The translations under genes were made by a program, and so were the position numbers. Below, one piece after another: positions 38,175 through 46,648 of a DNA stretch of 56,571 nt (its first letter is position 1; the number at the start of each line of letters is the position of its first letter). The notes under the pieces were generated by a model. It worked only from the letters and a program-made list of their open reading frames with translations. It was not told where the DNA came from and made no database searches. The stretch is from an uncultured Verrucomicrobiae bacterium. Lineage in GTDB: Bacteria; Verrucomicrobiota; Verrucomicrobiia; Limisphaerales; UBA1096. The stretch is from positions 1 to 56,571 of the forward strand of contig CALJHX010000039.1 in assembly GCA_937770485.1 (NCBI GenBank), given 5' to 3'.

Positions 38175-38201
38175 GGCCCGTCGGTTGACGGGCCTTTTTT
38201 T
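38175..38201 (+). terminator. Rho-independent terminator of the ribosomal protein cluster
   Basis: GGCCCGTC/GACGGGCC forms an 8-bp stem with loop GGTT, followed by seven T. It begins 25 bases after the rplQ stop. A CTTGGCCAAG palindrome follows at 38206-38215. Confidence 0.93.
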
Positions 38202-38261
38202 GTCGCTTGGCCAAGTGGGGTTTTCACTTGAGCCGTTTGCGGCTAGGGATACTCTCACGGC

Positions 38262-38687
38262 GTGGCAACGCTTCGTAACCATTCAACTCGCATCGGGCTG
38301 GGCTTGGCAGGGTTGTTCCTGGCGGTTCCCCCCGATCCCAATAGCTCAGAGACCTTGGCCAACCGCCTTGGCCAAGAGATCGATGCCGGTGATGACAACG
38401 CCGCTTTTCGTCTAGCGGAAATGTATCGCTCCGGCGAAAATCAGGTACCACTCGACTTGGCTAGGGTCGTGTCCCTCTACAAGACAGCCGCCCGCTTCGG
38501 AAACCACCCGATGGCCATGAATGCACTGGCCATCCTCCATGAACAGGGATGGGGCGTGAAGGACAGCAGGGCGCTGGGCCTCCAGCGGTATGTCAAAACG
38601 GCCCGCGCCGGGACTTGGCCAAGAAAGCCGACAATCAGAGCGCTCCGGGAGCCGGCGAGAAAGTCACCTCCATCACGAGAACTATGA
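38262..38687 (+). CDS. Sel1-repeat protein, probably frameshifted
   Basis: This encodes 141 residues from GTG 38262. A possible signal (LGLAGLFLAVPP) precedes two Sel1-like repeats (NAAFRLAEMYRSGENQVPLD, then YKTAARFGNHPMAMNALAIL and HEQGWGVKDSRALG). After YVKTARAG the frame becomes unlike protein; one added G in the GGG at 38610-38612 would continue DLAKKADNQSAPGAGEKVTS to a TAA at 38701-38703. The alternative product of about 147 residues overlaps a possible GTG start of the next gene. Sel1 repeats mediate protein-protein contacts. No specific function is known. Confidence 0.6.
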   Translation: MATLRNHSTRIGLGLAGLFLAVPPDPNSSETLANRLGQEIDAGDDNAAFRLAEMYRSGENQVPLDLARVVSLYKTAARFGNHPMAMNALAILHEQGWGVKDSRALGLQRYVKTARAGTWPRKPTIRALREPARKSPPSREL

Positions 38688-38714
38688 AGAGTGGCAAAAA
38701 ATAAACGCTATTAC

Positions 38715-39773
38715 ATGAAACCAACACAACACCCAAAAACATCAGTGCTCCTTTTCGGCGCCGTGCTTTTTCAATCGCTCACTCTGCAGGCCGGAAATGT
38801 TCGAGAGGAGTTGGCCGACAGCAAGTTCAGACTTGTTCACGAGGTTTATGAGAACAATAACTGGGAGCTGTTCGTCACGTCGGCTGACGGCAAGTCATCG
38901 GCCAACCTCACAAACACGCCGGACGTCAACGAGTTGTATCCACAGGCCTCGCCGGACGGCGCGAAGATATGTTTCCTCGTCGATTCCGGCATGGGCCGCG
39001 CCACGGTTCGCAGCCTTTGGGTGATGAACTCCGACGGCACCGGCCGCAAAAAAGTGACCGACCGCGCACGCCAGCAATGCTGGGCGCCCGATAGCCAGAC
39101 CATCGCCTTTTTGCCACAGGAATATCCGAAGTTCAACGTGACAGATTATTACACCAGGGGCATTAGCTTTCACCATTTGCCGAGCGGTAAAACACGCGAG
39201 CACGTCAACACCAAACCGTTGCATCACCTTTACAACATCAGCTACGCACCCAACGGCAGATGGATCGTCGCCACTGTTCACGCTGGCATGGGCCACCGCC
39301 ACACCAACCTGTTGATCGAGGCTAACGGCAGTAAAGTGATCAACCTCGGCATCGGCGGCTGCCGCCCGACCTTCAGCCCGGACGGCAAACACATCGCATG
39401 GGGTGCGGGCGATCACGAGTTGGCCGTCGTGCCAATCGACATTGAGTCCGACCACCCGAAACTCGGCAAAAAGGTTTTTCAAGTTTTCGACAAACAAAAT
39501 AAGATTTACCACGTGGACTGGTCGCCCGACGGCCGGTTCCTCTCATTTAGTCGTGGCCCGAATGGTAAGGGCGACATCACCAAGCCCGGCACCTACGAGG
39601 CCGCCTGCGAGATCGTCGGCGTCCACGCCAAAGGTTGGGATATTTTCGCAGTGAAAGTTGCCAGGGGCGGTTCGGTCACCATCGGTCACAAGCCTGTTTA
39701 CGACTGGCAGCCACTCACTCGCAACGGTTACAGTAACAAGGAGTCTGACTGGTTTCTGCCGCCGAGCAAATGA
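38715..39773 (+). CDS. Secreted TolB-like beta-propeller (PD40) protein
   Basis: This encodes 352 residues from ATG 38715, which gives a clear signal peptide (MKPTQHPKTSVLLFGAVLFQ, ending LQA); an in-frame GTG at 38691 is less likely. PD40/WD40-like blades recur (LYPQASPDGAKICF, QCWAPDSQTIAF, ISYAPNGRWIVAT, PTFSPDGKHIAWG, VDWSPDGRFLSFSR). Such propellers are binding platforms in the periplasm. The stop overlaps the next gene's start (ATGA at 39770-39773), which couples it to the FGE-like lipoprotein. Confidence 0.87.
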   Translation: MKPTQHPKTSVLLFGAVLFQSLTLQAGNVREELADSKFRLVHEVYENNNWELFVTSADGKSSANLTNTPDVNELYPQASPDGAKICFLVDSGMGRATVRSLWVMNSDGTGRKKVTDRARQQCWAPDSQTIAFLPQEYPKFNVTDYYTRGISFHHLPSGKTREHVNTKPLHHLYNISYAPNGRWIVATVHAGMGHRHTNLLIEANGSKVINLGIGGCRPTFSPDGKHIAWGAGDHELAVVPIDIESDHPKLGKKVFQVFDKQNKIYHVDWSPDGRFLSFSRGPNGKGDITKPGTYEAACEIVGVHAKGWDIFAVKVARGGSVTIGHKPVYDWQPLTRNGYSNKESDWFLPPSK

Positions 39774-40669
39774 GCCTGCAGCAGTTTACCGGTGCCCTTG
39801 GCCTGCTCGCGCTTGGCTTGGCCAACGGTTGTGGCCCGGTACCGCCATCACCGGCCACGCCCCAGTCGATTACCACCACCAGCGGTGTGCCGATGATTGT
39901 CATCCCGGCCGGCTCGTTCCAGATGGGCTCCGACGAGCACGGGGCCGACGAACGTCCGCGCCACGAGGTGCGACTGGGCACATTCCTGATGGATCAGTTC
40001 GAGGTCACTCACGACTTGTTCGTCAAGGCGCAGTTGCCGAACCCTTCCCGCTGGCAGGATGACAGCCGCAAGCCGGTTGAGCGTGTGCGCTGGCGCGAAG
40101 CCAAGCTCTACTGCAACGAACGCTCGCTGATGGAGGAACTCACGCCGTGCTATGACGAGACCAAGCCGGGCTGGCCTTGCGACTTCACCGCCAACGGCTA
40201 TCGTTTGCCCACCGAGGCCGAGTGGGAGTACGCCGCCCGTGCCGGTTCAAGCCGTTTGTACAGCTTCGGCGGCGTGGCCAAGATCAAGGCCAATGGCTGG
40301 TTTGCTGACAACGCCGGAAAGCGCACGCATGTTGTTGGCACTCGCAGACCCAACGCGTGGGGGCTGCACGACCTGTACGGCAACGTTTCCGAGTGGTGCC
40401 AGGACGTTTACGATCCGGACTATTACAAAAGCAGTCCCGCTCACGACCCGCTTGGCCCGGCGGAGGGCATTGCTGACACCAAGCGCGTGATGAAAGGCGG
40501 TTCGTGGAAGGCCTCGGCTTCGATGTGCCGCGCCTCGTTTCGCAAGGGGCAACGCACAGGCGACACCGACGCCTGTTTCTTCACCGACTACTGCGGCTTC
40601 CGCTGCGTGCGCCGCGTCACGGCTGCCGAAGTTGAGTCGCTCCAGGGCAAGTCGTCCCCGGAAAAGTAG
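39770..40669 (+). CDS. Formylglycine-generating-enzyme-like lipoprotein
   Basis: This encodes 299 residues. A lipoprotein signal (lipobox LANGC, Cys 21) precedes an FGE-sulfatase (SUMF1) domain: IPAGSFQMGSDEHGADERPR, YRLPTEAEWEYAARAG, GNVSEWCQDVYD, RVMKGGSW and CGFRCV. Most bacterial members are not true formylglycine-generating enzymes but carry the same C-type-lectin-like fold. The paired active-site cysteines of real FGE cannot be confirmed by eye. It is presumably anchored in the envelope and co-translated with the propeller protein upstream. Confidence 0.87.
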   Translation: MSLQQFTGALGLLALGLANGCGPVPPSPATPQSITTTSGVPMIVIPAGSFQMGSDEHGADERPRHEVRLGTFLMDQFEVTHDLFVKAQLPNPSRWQDDSRKPVERVRWREAKLYCNERSLMEELTPCYDETKPGWPCDFTANGYRLPTEAEWEYAARAGSSRLYSFGGVAKIKANGWFADNAGKRTHVVGTRRPNAWGLHDLYGNVSEWCQDVYDPDYYKSSPAHDPLGPAEGIADTKRVMKGGSWKASASMCRASFRKGQRTGDTDACFFTDYCGFRCVRRVTAAEVESLQGKSSPEK

Positions 40670-40672
40670 ACC

Positions 40673-42223
40673 ATGCTTTTTCACACCTGGACGTTTTTCA
40701 TTTTTTTTATCGTGACGATTGTCGTGTTTTGGGCGCTGCGTCCGACCCGGTTTTGGTTGCACTGGATTCTTCTCGCCTCGGCGGTCTTTTATGGTTGGTG
40801 GCATCCTTACTATCTGCTGCTCGTTTTTTATTCCACGGCGCTCGACTACTTCATCGTCAGTTGGATGGAGCGCGGGCCGCGCCTGGCCAAGCTGGGGTGG
40901 CGCTTCAGCGCAAGCGTTGTGGTGCTCGTCGGCGCGGTTGTCGTTGGCCTGATGGCACCCGGTGGGTGGGGCGGCTTGGCTGCTGCGGTTGGTTTTTTCG
41001 CAGTGGTGTTGGCGGTGGGGCATTGGCTATGTAGCCGCCGCGCCTGGCTGTGGGTCAGCATCATCAACAATTTGTCGGTGCTGGTTTTTTTCAAGTACGC
41101 CGGGTTTGCGATTGAGAACCTGAACACCCTGCTGGCCCGTCTCGGCGCGGGTCAACTGCCGTCCGCCGAGTCGCTGATGCCGCCCGGATGGGAGTATGTG
41201 TTGCCGGTGGGTATTTCGTTTTACACGTTTCAGTCGATGAGCTACACGATCGACTTTTACCGGGGCATCATTGCGCGCGAGCCGAGCTTCGTACGCTTTG
41301 CGGCGTTCGTGACGTTTTTCCCCCAGTTGGTCGCTGGGCCCATTGAGCGTGCAAAAAACCTGCTCCCGCAGTTCTCGAAAACTCCACGCGTGACACTTGC
41401 CGATGTCTCCGACGGCGCGTCGCTATTCCTCGTCGGACTGTTCAAAAAAGTGGTACTGGCCAACTACCTTGGTCCGTACGTTGATCGCGTTTATGGCGAC
41501 GTCGCAACACAGGGCGGGGCGGCACTGGCGCTGGCGACGTTCGCCTTTGGTTGGCAGATTTATTTTGACTTCAGTGGCTACACCGACATGGCGCGCGGTG
41601 TCGCACGCTGCATGGGGTTTCGCTTGATGCTCAACTTCCGCAACCCGTACCTCGCAGTGAGCTTGGCCGATTTTTGGTCGCGCTGGCACATCAGCCTTTC
41701 CACTTGGTTCCGCGATTATGTGTACATCCCGCTTGGAGGCAGTCGCGTCGGCAGGATCAAGCTCTGGCGCAATCTGCTGATCACGTTCGTCGTCTCCGGG
41801 CTGTGGCACGGGGCTGCGTGGACATTTCTGATTTGGGGTATGCTGCACGGCTTGGGACTGATTGCCAATCGCGGCCTCGAGCAGGCTGCCTGGTGGCGCG
41901 ACCGTTGCCCGCGCTTGGCCAAGCGCTTGGTTGTATTCGCCTTTGTTTGTTTCGCGTGGGTGTTTTTCCGGGCCGAGTCGCTTGGTCAAGCGGTGGAAAT
42001 TCTCCAGCGCATTTTCACCACCGGCTGGACCGACCCGCGGATGCCGTTGTTGCTGTTGTTGCTTGTCGTTTCGGTTTGGGTTTACCAGTTCGTTTATGAG
42101 TCGCCGCTACGCTCTTGGCTTGAGAAACCGCCGGTGAAGGTTGGGTTGGCGGTGGTGATGATTCTTTGGATGCTGCTATTCGCGCCGGGCGGCGGTGAGC
42201 CGTTTATTTATTTCCAGTTCTAA
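40673..42223 (+). CDS. MBOAT family O-acyltransferase (AlgI/DltB-like)
   Basis: This encodes 516 residues with about ten or more membrane helices. The family core is visible: FFPQLVAGPIERAKNLLPQF, FDFSGYTDMARGVARCMGF, NPYLAVSLADFWSRWHISLS and the catalytic-His region FVVSGLWHGAAWTFLIWGML (His near residue 379). AlgI-type proteins pass acetyl groups across the membrane to a periplasmic SGNH partner that modifies a polysaccharide. Such a partner is encoded immediately downstream, overlapping this stop. The first 60 residues of helices show an N-terminal insertion typical of AlgI. Confidence 0.93.
   Translation: MLFHTWTFFIFFIVTIVVFWALRPTRFWLHWILLASAVFYGWWHPYYLLLVFYSTALDYFIVSWMERGPRLAKLGWRFSASVVVLVGAVVVGLMAPGGWGGLAAAVGFFAVVLAVGHWLCSRRAWLWVSIINNLSVLVFFKYAGFAIENLNTLLARLGAGQLPSAESLMPPGWEYVLPVGISFYTFQSMSYTIDFYRGIIAREPSFVRFAAFVTFFPQLVAGPIERAKNLLPQFSKTPRVTLADVSDGASLFLVGLFKKVVLANYLGPYVDRVYGDVATQGGAALALATFAFGWQIYFDFSGYTDMARGVARCMGFRLMLNFRNPYLAVSLADFWSRWHISLSTWFRDYVYIPLGGSRVGRIKLWRNLLITFVVSGLWHGAAWTFLIWGMLHGLGLIANRGLEQAAWWRDRCPRLAKRLVVFAFVCFAWVFFRAESLGQAVEILQRIFTTGWTDPRMPLLLLLLVVSVWVYQFVYESPLRSWLEKPPVKVGLAVVMILWMLLFAPGGGEPFIYFQF
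41911..41926. repeat. 16-bp perfect palindrome containing CTTGGCCAAG
   Basis: GCGCTTGGCCAAGCGC is fully self-complementary and lies inside the MBOAT gene, where it encodes Arg-Leu-Ala-Lys-Arg. It is the longest perfect version of the palindrome iterated through this window. Confidence 0.8.
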
Positions 42224-43353
42224 TGACGCACAAAACAGGGCAACTCCCCATCAACGACTCCGCCGCTGTACAGTTGTCGGTGCGGCAGTGGCTGTGCGCG
42301 CTTGGTTTGTCGTTTGGACTCGCTTGGTTGCTGCCGGAGGCCTGGACGGCGTTCGAGCCGTTCGAGCCGGTGCAGCACTACCGTGTGCCGTACGAGTTAA
42401 GCGAGGACTACTGGCTGTACGAACGCTGGCTCGATCAAATCCCGCCGGACGTCATTTCGGTAGTTGGCGACTCGGTGGTGTGGGGCGAGTACACGGCGCA
42501 CGACGGCACGCTGTCGAGATTTCTCGGCGACGCGACCGGGATGCCGTTCGCCAACGCCGGTATCAATGGGCTGTATCCGCTGGCGCTGTGGGGTTTGGTC
42601 GAGCATCACGGCAGCGCGTTAGCCAAGCGCCGCGTGTTGCTGCATTGCAACCTGTTGTGGATGAGCGACCCGGAGGCCGACATGCAACTCGCCAAGGAGC
42701 AGGTGTTCAACCACCCGGCACTGGTGCCGCAGTTCGCTCCGCGCATCCCGTGTTACCGCGGGGACATCGATATGCGCCTGGCGCGGGCACTCGAGCGGCG
42801 GCTGGAGCCGCTGAGTTGGGTGCGGCATTTGCAACAAACTTATTTCAGCCAAAAATCCGCCCCCGAGTGGACGCTGGCCGACGACGGGAAATTCCCGCCG
42901 GCGTACCCGAACACGTACCGGCTGCCGGTTGGCATACCGTTGTCGTCCGAATTACCGAGCGTAAAACGCGGCTTGTCCAGCGAGCGGCACAAGCCGTGGT
43001 CGGCGAACCAGTCGGGGAAGGCCAACATGGAATGGGTGACACCGGAGAACTCGCTGCAGTGGCTGGCGTTCCGCCGGCTGGCCAATCGGCTGCAGGGCAG
43101 CGGAAGCAATTTACTGGTCGTCGTCGGCCCGCTGAACGAACACATAATGAACGATGCGACCCTGGAAAAGTATCAAGTTTTCCTCACAGCAGTCACGGCT
43201 TGGCTATCGGTGGAGGGGATTCGTTTTGTCGTTCCGGAAGTGTTGCCTAGCGACGAGTTCGCTGACGCAAGCCACCCGCTGACCGAAGGCTATGAGCGAT
43301 TAGCCAAGCGCCTGGTCGCCGACCCGGTGTTCAAAACTTGGCTTGCTCAATGA
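42223..43353 (+). CDS. SGNH-hydrolase-like acetyltransferase partner of the MBOAT protein
   Basis: This encodes 376 residues. One N-terminal membrane segment (WLCALGLSFGLAWLLP) anchors a periplasmic SGNH domain: block I VVGDSVVWGEY with catalytic S84, block II GINGLYPLALWG, and the C-terminal DASHPLTEGYERL with D and H. This is the arrangement of AlgJ/AlgX/PatB-type enzymes that take acetyl groups exported by MBOAT proteins and add them to polysaccharide or peptidoglycan. The start overlaps the MBOAT stop (TAATG), supporting the pairing. The acceptor polymer is unknown. Confidence 0.85.
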   Translation: MTHKTGQLPINDSAAVQLSVRQWLCALGLSFGLAWLLPEAWTAFEPFEPVQHYRVPYELSEDYWLYERWLDQIPPDVISVVGDSVVWGEYTAHDGTLSRFLGDATGMPFANAGINGLYPLALWGLVEHHGSALAKRRVLLHCNLLWMSDPEADMQLAKEQVFNHPALVPQFAPRIPCYRGDIDMRLARALERRLEPLSWVRHLQQTYFSQKSAPEWTLADDGKFPPAYPNTYRLPVGIPLSSELPSVKRGLSSERHKPWSANQSGKANMEWVTPENSLQWLAFRRLANRLQGSGSNLLVVVGPLNEHIMNDATLEKYQVFLTAVTAWLSVEGIRFVVPEVLPSDEFADASHPLTEGYERLAKRLVADPVFKTWLAQ

Positions 43354-43395
43354 CGGATGGGTACGGGCACCCTGTGGGCCGCCATTGTTTCACTT

Positions 43396-43707
43396 TTAAT
43401 GTTCTGCCGAGAGGCAGCCGATCTTGGCGAATGCCCACGTGAAGCCGAGCATGCTGAAGGTGAAGAGATGCGGGCCTCCGACGAGGTAAAGCATCAGCGT
43501 TCCGCTGGCCAACGCTGCCCAAGCCGCCGCCGGTTTCTTGTTATAGAGCACGGTGAGCACCCCGAGGAAAACGACGATCAACACCAAACCCACCAAACCA
43601 AGCACCGTGCCATGCGGTGGGGTGGATACGAGATTCAGGATGCCGAGTCCAAGTACAACAGCCATTCCAGTGGTAGCGAGGATACTGTTCACGAAAACAT
43701 TATTCAT
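43396..43707 (-). CDS. Small conserved membrane protein
   Basis: This encodes 103 residues with about four hydrophobic helices (ILATTGMAVVLGLGILNLV, VLGLVGLVLIVVFLGVLTVL, AWAALASGTLMLYLVG, FTFSMLGFTWAFAKIG). It has no signal peptide, catalytic motif or recognised family. It is transcribed away from ruvB, with 114 bases between, which would hold divergent promoters. The function is unknown. Confidence 0.7.
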   Translation of the reverse strand: MNNVFVNSILATTGMAVVLGLGILNLVSTPPHGTVLGLVGLVLIVVFLGVLTVLYNKKPAAAWAALASGTLMLYLVGGPHLFTFSMLGFTWAFAKIGCLSAEH

Positions 43708-43821
43708 GCGCGGGACATTGAGCCGAAAACCCCTGTGTCTGGCAAGGTTTTAGTCCGTTTTTCTACCGGTTTTTAAAATGCCTTGTGGTTTTGGGCCGGT
43801 TTGACGCAGTCTGTTGGCTGC

Positions 43822-44844
43822 ATGGCCGATCGCATGATTACGGATGTTTTGACCCAGCCAGACGCAGCCCTCGAGGGGTCGCTGCGGCCGGGGGTATTCG
43901 CCGATTTCACCGGTCAACTCAAGGTCAAGGAGCGGCTTGGCATTGCGGTGGAGGCGGCCAAACAGCGCGGCGAGGCGCTCGACCACATACTGCTTAGCGG
44001 CCCGCCGGGCCTTGGCAAGACCACTCTCGCCGGCATACTTGCCCGCGAGATGGGCGGCGACATGAAGGTTACCAGCGGCCCGATCATCGAAAAGGCGGCC
44101 GACCTCGCCGGCTTGCTGACGAACCTCAACCAGGGGGATGTTTTGTTTATCGACGAGATTCACCGGCTGCAAAAAAACATCGAGGAGTATCTTTACCCGG
44201 CGATGGAGGATTTCACGCTGGACATCATCATCGACCAGGGGCCAAGCGCCCGGAGCGTGCGGTTGAATCTGCCGAAGTTCACGCTCATCGGGGCGACGAC
44301 CCGGAGCGGCCTGTTGACGGCGCCGTTGCTGACGCGCTTCCCCGTGCGCGAGCGGCTTGACTACTATGTGGCCGACGATCTGCAAACGATCGTCCGGCGA
44401 TCCGCGGGGTTGCTTAACGTGGAGATCGACACCGACGGAGCCGCCGAGGTGGCGCGTCGTAGCCGAGGCACACCGCGCATCGCGAACAACCTCCTGCGCC
44501 GAGTGCGCGATTACGCGCAGGTGAAAGGCGACGGCCGCATTGACGGCAGCACCGCCGACAAGGCGCTGGCCATGCTCGAGATAGACGCGGATGGCCTCGA
44601 CGAAATGGACAAGCGCATCCTCGAGGCGATCATCGTCAAGTTCAGCGGCGGGCCGGTTGGTTTGTCGTCGCTGGCCGTGGCGGTCGGCGAGGAGCCGGAC
44701 ACGCTCGAGGAAGTGTACGAGCCGTACCTGATTCTGCAGGGCTACCTCAACCGCACGCCGCAAGGCCGGGTCGCCACCGAGGCGAGTTTTAACAAGCTCG
44801 GCCTCAAGTCGCTCAACAAGGGCGGCCAGCAGAATTTCCTCTAA
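43822..44844 (+). CDS. ruvB: Holliday junction branch migration ATPase RuvB
   Basis: This encodes 340 residues from ATG 43822 ([10 protein letters not shown]); codons before it are in frame but unlike RuvB. Walker A is GPPGLGKTT, Walker [10 protein letters not shown], sensor 1 IGATTRSG, and the Arg finger lies in TRFP(V)R. The C-terminal winged helix is complete ([19 protein letters not shown]). RuvB drives branch migration with RuvA and RuvC. It is expressed alone here; neither ruvA nor ruvC is nearby. Confidence 0.97.
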   Translation: MADRMITDVLTQPDAALEGSLRPGVFADFTGQLKVKERLGIAVEAAKQRGEALDHILLSGPPGLGKTTLAGILAREMGGDMKVTSGPIIEKAADLAGLLTNLNQGDVLFIDEIHRLQKNIEEYLYPAMEDFTLDIIIDQGPSARSVRLNLPKFTLIGATTRSGLLTAPLLTRFPVRERLDYYVADDLQTIVRRSAGLLNVEIDTDGAAEVARRSRGTPRIANNLLRRVRDYAQVKGDGRIDGSTADKALAMLEIDADGLDEMDKRILEAIIVKFSGGPVGLSSLAVAVGEEPDTLEEVYEPYLILQGYLNRTPQGRVATEASFNKLGLKSLNKGGQQNFL

Positions 44845-44864
44845 AACCAAGCGCCTAGCCAAGC

Positions 44865-44894
44865 AGGGAGCGCACGCGAGTGCGTATGCTCCCT
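44865..44894. repeat. Hairpin with a GNRA-type loop downstream of ruvB
   Basis: AGGGAGC pairs with GCTCCCT and, inside, GCAC pairs with GTGC around a GCGA tetraloop, with a GTAT bulge on the 3' side. It starts 21 bases after the ruvB stop. No T-run follows in plus orientation. It could be an RNA stabiliser, an imperfect terminator, or part of a small RNA. Confidence 0.5.
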
Positions 44895-44921
44895 CACGGA
44901 AAAAACCCAATAAAAAGTTTT

Positions 44922-44946
44922 ATGTGGGACCATCTATGTCCCACAT
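44922..44946. promoter_or_regulatory. 9-bp inverted repeat upstream of two small ORFs
   Basis: ATGTGGGAC, spacer CATCTAT, GTCCCACAT form a perfect inverted repeat about 56 bases before the first small ORF. The dyad spacing suits a dimeric DNA-binding protein, and the sequence could also form an RNA hairpin. Which it is cannot be decided from sequence. Confidence 0.5.
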
Positions 44947-45001
44947 GTCTCTTTAGGCTCTCCCCTGTTGCTGCCATAGGCGGCGCAAAACCTCTACGAA
45001 C

Positions 45002-45205
45002 ATGAAAATGATGGAGAGACAAGACACGACGGTCCGGGGGCAGATGGAACTGCAACTCGGAAACTCGCTGGGCGGACGCGTAGCCAGTCGCCGCTCGCGA
45101 ATCGAGCGCAAAGCGCCCGAGCACGTGGCCAATTGGTGGTTTGCCCGAATGCGGCTGTGGACGACGGAAGCTGAGCCTAAGCCAGAAGGGAGGGCTGCCG
45201 CATGA
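45002..45205 (+). CDS. Small basic protein, conserved-looking, function unknown
   Basis: This encodes 67 residues, starting MKMMERQDTTVRGQMELQLG. It is rich in Arg, with VASRRSRIERKAPEHVANWW and FARMRLWTTEAE near the middle. No domain is recognised. Short proteins with such an RRxR...NWWFxRMR pattern seem familiar from Verrucomicrobia, but I cannot confirm this. The stop overlaps the next start (ATGA at 45202-45205), so the two are translationally coupled, which supports both being real. Confidence 0.6.
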   Translation: MKMMERQDTTVRGQMELQLGNSLGGRVASRRSRIERKAPEHVANWWFARMRLWTTEAEPKPEGRAAA

Positions 45206-45411
45206 AACTGGCGTGCCGAAAACGCCCCCGGATCATGCTGCACACCCGTCGGGTGGTGGCGTTGTTTGGCCAGGCGAGGCTGATGCGCGAGGCCGACGGG
45301 CGGTTCGCGCTCGAAGGCGGCAACCGGCACGACCGCTTGGCCGCCATCGAGTGGAGTTCCCTGTTTCTACCCGAAGCGGTGTTGGCGCAAAGAGGCCGGA
45401 TGAGTCGTTGA
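45202..45411 (+). CDS. Small protein coupled to the preceding ORF, function unknown
   Basis: This encodes 69 residues, starting MKLACRKRPRIMLHTRRVVA. A predicted beta-rich pattern follows (LFGQARLMREADGRFALEGG, then AAIEWSSLFLPEAVL). No membrane segment, signal or motif is recognised. Translation is coupled to the 67-residue ORF upstream by a 4-base overlap. The pair lies between an inverted repeat and the TIR-domain gene. Confidence 0.6.
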   Translation: MKLACRKRPRIMLHTRRVVALFGQARLMREADGRFALEGGNRHDRLAAIEWSSLFLPEAVLAQRGRMSR

Positions 45412-45508
45412 CGAGCAGTTGGCGCGGCTGTCATCCGCCAGGGAGTGGCACATTTGCCTCAAAACAGCGTGACATTTAACCCGTCTGCCATAGGGTTTCC
45501 GCAGAACC

Positions 45509-46648
45509 ATGGGCACGGGCGCGGAAGTATTTGTTAGTTATTCGAGCCAGGACCGGGATCGTGTGATTCCGGTGGTGGAATATCTACGTTCCTTGGGGAT
45601 TTCGGTCTGGGTGGATGAGGGCAACATTCATGCAGCAGATCTGTGGTCGGAACAGATCGTGCAGGCGATAGCCGGGTGCCAGGTGATGGTTGTGATGCTG
45701 TCGGGCAACTCGACCGATTCGCACAATGTGGTCAAGGAGGCGATGCTCGCCTCCGAGCAGAAGAAGGCGCTGCTGCCGGTTTACCTCGAGTCCGCGGAAA
45801 TTCCGGCCAGATTGCAATACCAGTTAGCAGGGATTCAACACCTCGAGTTATACGGTCAAGGGGAAGAGCAGGTTCTGTCCGATTTGGTGACGGGTCTGAA
45901 GAAGCGAGGTGTTTTGGGTGGAGGCGATGAAGTAGTGGCGACGCGGTCCATGTCAATCAAGCGCCACGAAAAACCAAAATCAACTGCGGTCTCTGCGCAG
46001 CCATCGGGAAGTCTAGCCAAGCCGATCGCATGGGCACTGGCTTTGTGTGTCCTGATATTACTTGGACTTCTACTATCCAAAAGACCTCCAGCACACACAA
46101 TGGACAGTACGGAAGTAAAACAAGCTTCCGGAGTAGGGCGCATTCATCTGAAAATTCCCATTCCCGAGGAATACCCCATGGCCAAGCCGACCGACATGCC
46201 GTTTGGGGTCGCATGGAGAATGTTGGCCATATCTCCGAACGGGAAACATTTGGCTTATGTCTGCATGCATGAAAACGAACGGCATCTGTGTCTGCGTAGT
46301 TTGAGCGATGATACGTTCCAGTTGCTAAAGGGATCCAACGGGGCGGTTCTTCCGTTTTTCAGTCCGGACGAAAAATGGTTGGGCTTTTTGACTGAAAAGA
46401 AAGTCAAGAAAATCGAAATATCGAGTGGGTTGCTGGCGGAAGTCTGTGATGCAAAGAACCCATATGCGGGAGCCACATGGAGTGATGAGGGCAAGATTTA
46501 TTTTGGCGATTCGGAAGGCTCCCAATTCTTAAAAGTTGACGAAAATGGAGGGGAGCCGGAATTTGTTTCAAAAGTGATTCTGAACGCTTTTAGTCCAAGT
46601 GTCGTTTCCAATGGGAAGGGTGTTGTTCTTAGTTCATCCAGGAATTAA
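45509..46648 (+). CDS. TIR-domain transmembrane protein, 5' part of a frameshifted gene
   Basis: This encodes 379 residues. Residues 4-130 are a TIR domain: EVFVSYSSQDRDRVIPVVEY, then GISVWVDEGNI and SDSHNVVKEAMLA, with E77 at the position of the catalytic glutamate of NAD-cleaving TIR domains. A basic linker, a membrane helix (about 172-190, WALALCVLILLGLLL) and the start of a PD40 beta-propeller (LAISPNGKHLAYV, LPFFSPDEKWLGFL) follow. The frame fails after FSPSVVSNGKG; removing one base at 46613-46620 would continue into the next frame. The intact protein, about 766 residues, would be an inner-membrane TIR receptor with a periplasmic propeller sensor. Confidence 0.8.
   Translation: MGTGAEVFVSYSSQDRDRVIPVVEYLRSLGISVWVDEGNIHAADLWSEQIVQAIAGCQVMVVMLSGNSTDSHNVVKEAMLASEQKKALLPVYLESAEIPARLQYQLAGIQHLELYGQGEEQVLSDLVTGLKKRGVLGGGDEVVATRSMSIKRHEKPKSTAVSAQPSGSLAKPIAWALALCVLILLGLLLSKRPPAHTMDSTEVKQASGVGRIHLKIPIPEEYPMAKPTDMPFGVAWRMLAISPNGKHLAYVCMHENERHLCLRSLSDDTFQLLKGSNGAVLPFFSPDEKWLGFLTEKKVKKIEISSGLLAEVCDAKNPYAGATWSDEGKIYFGDSEGSQFLKVDENGGEPEFVSKVILNAFSPSVVSNGKGVVLSSSRN

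Noticed and set aside
42195..43250. 351-residue frame overlapping the SGNH gene
   Set aside because: The SGNH frame has clear catalytic motifs; this one is a GC-rich shadow of it.
43750..44910. 386-residue minus-strand frame over ruvB
   Set aside because: It is antisense to a confidently identified ruvB and has no recognisable motif.
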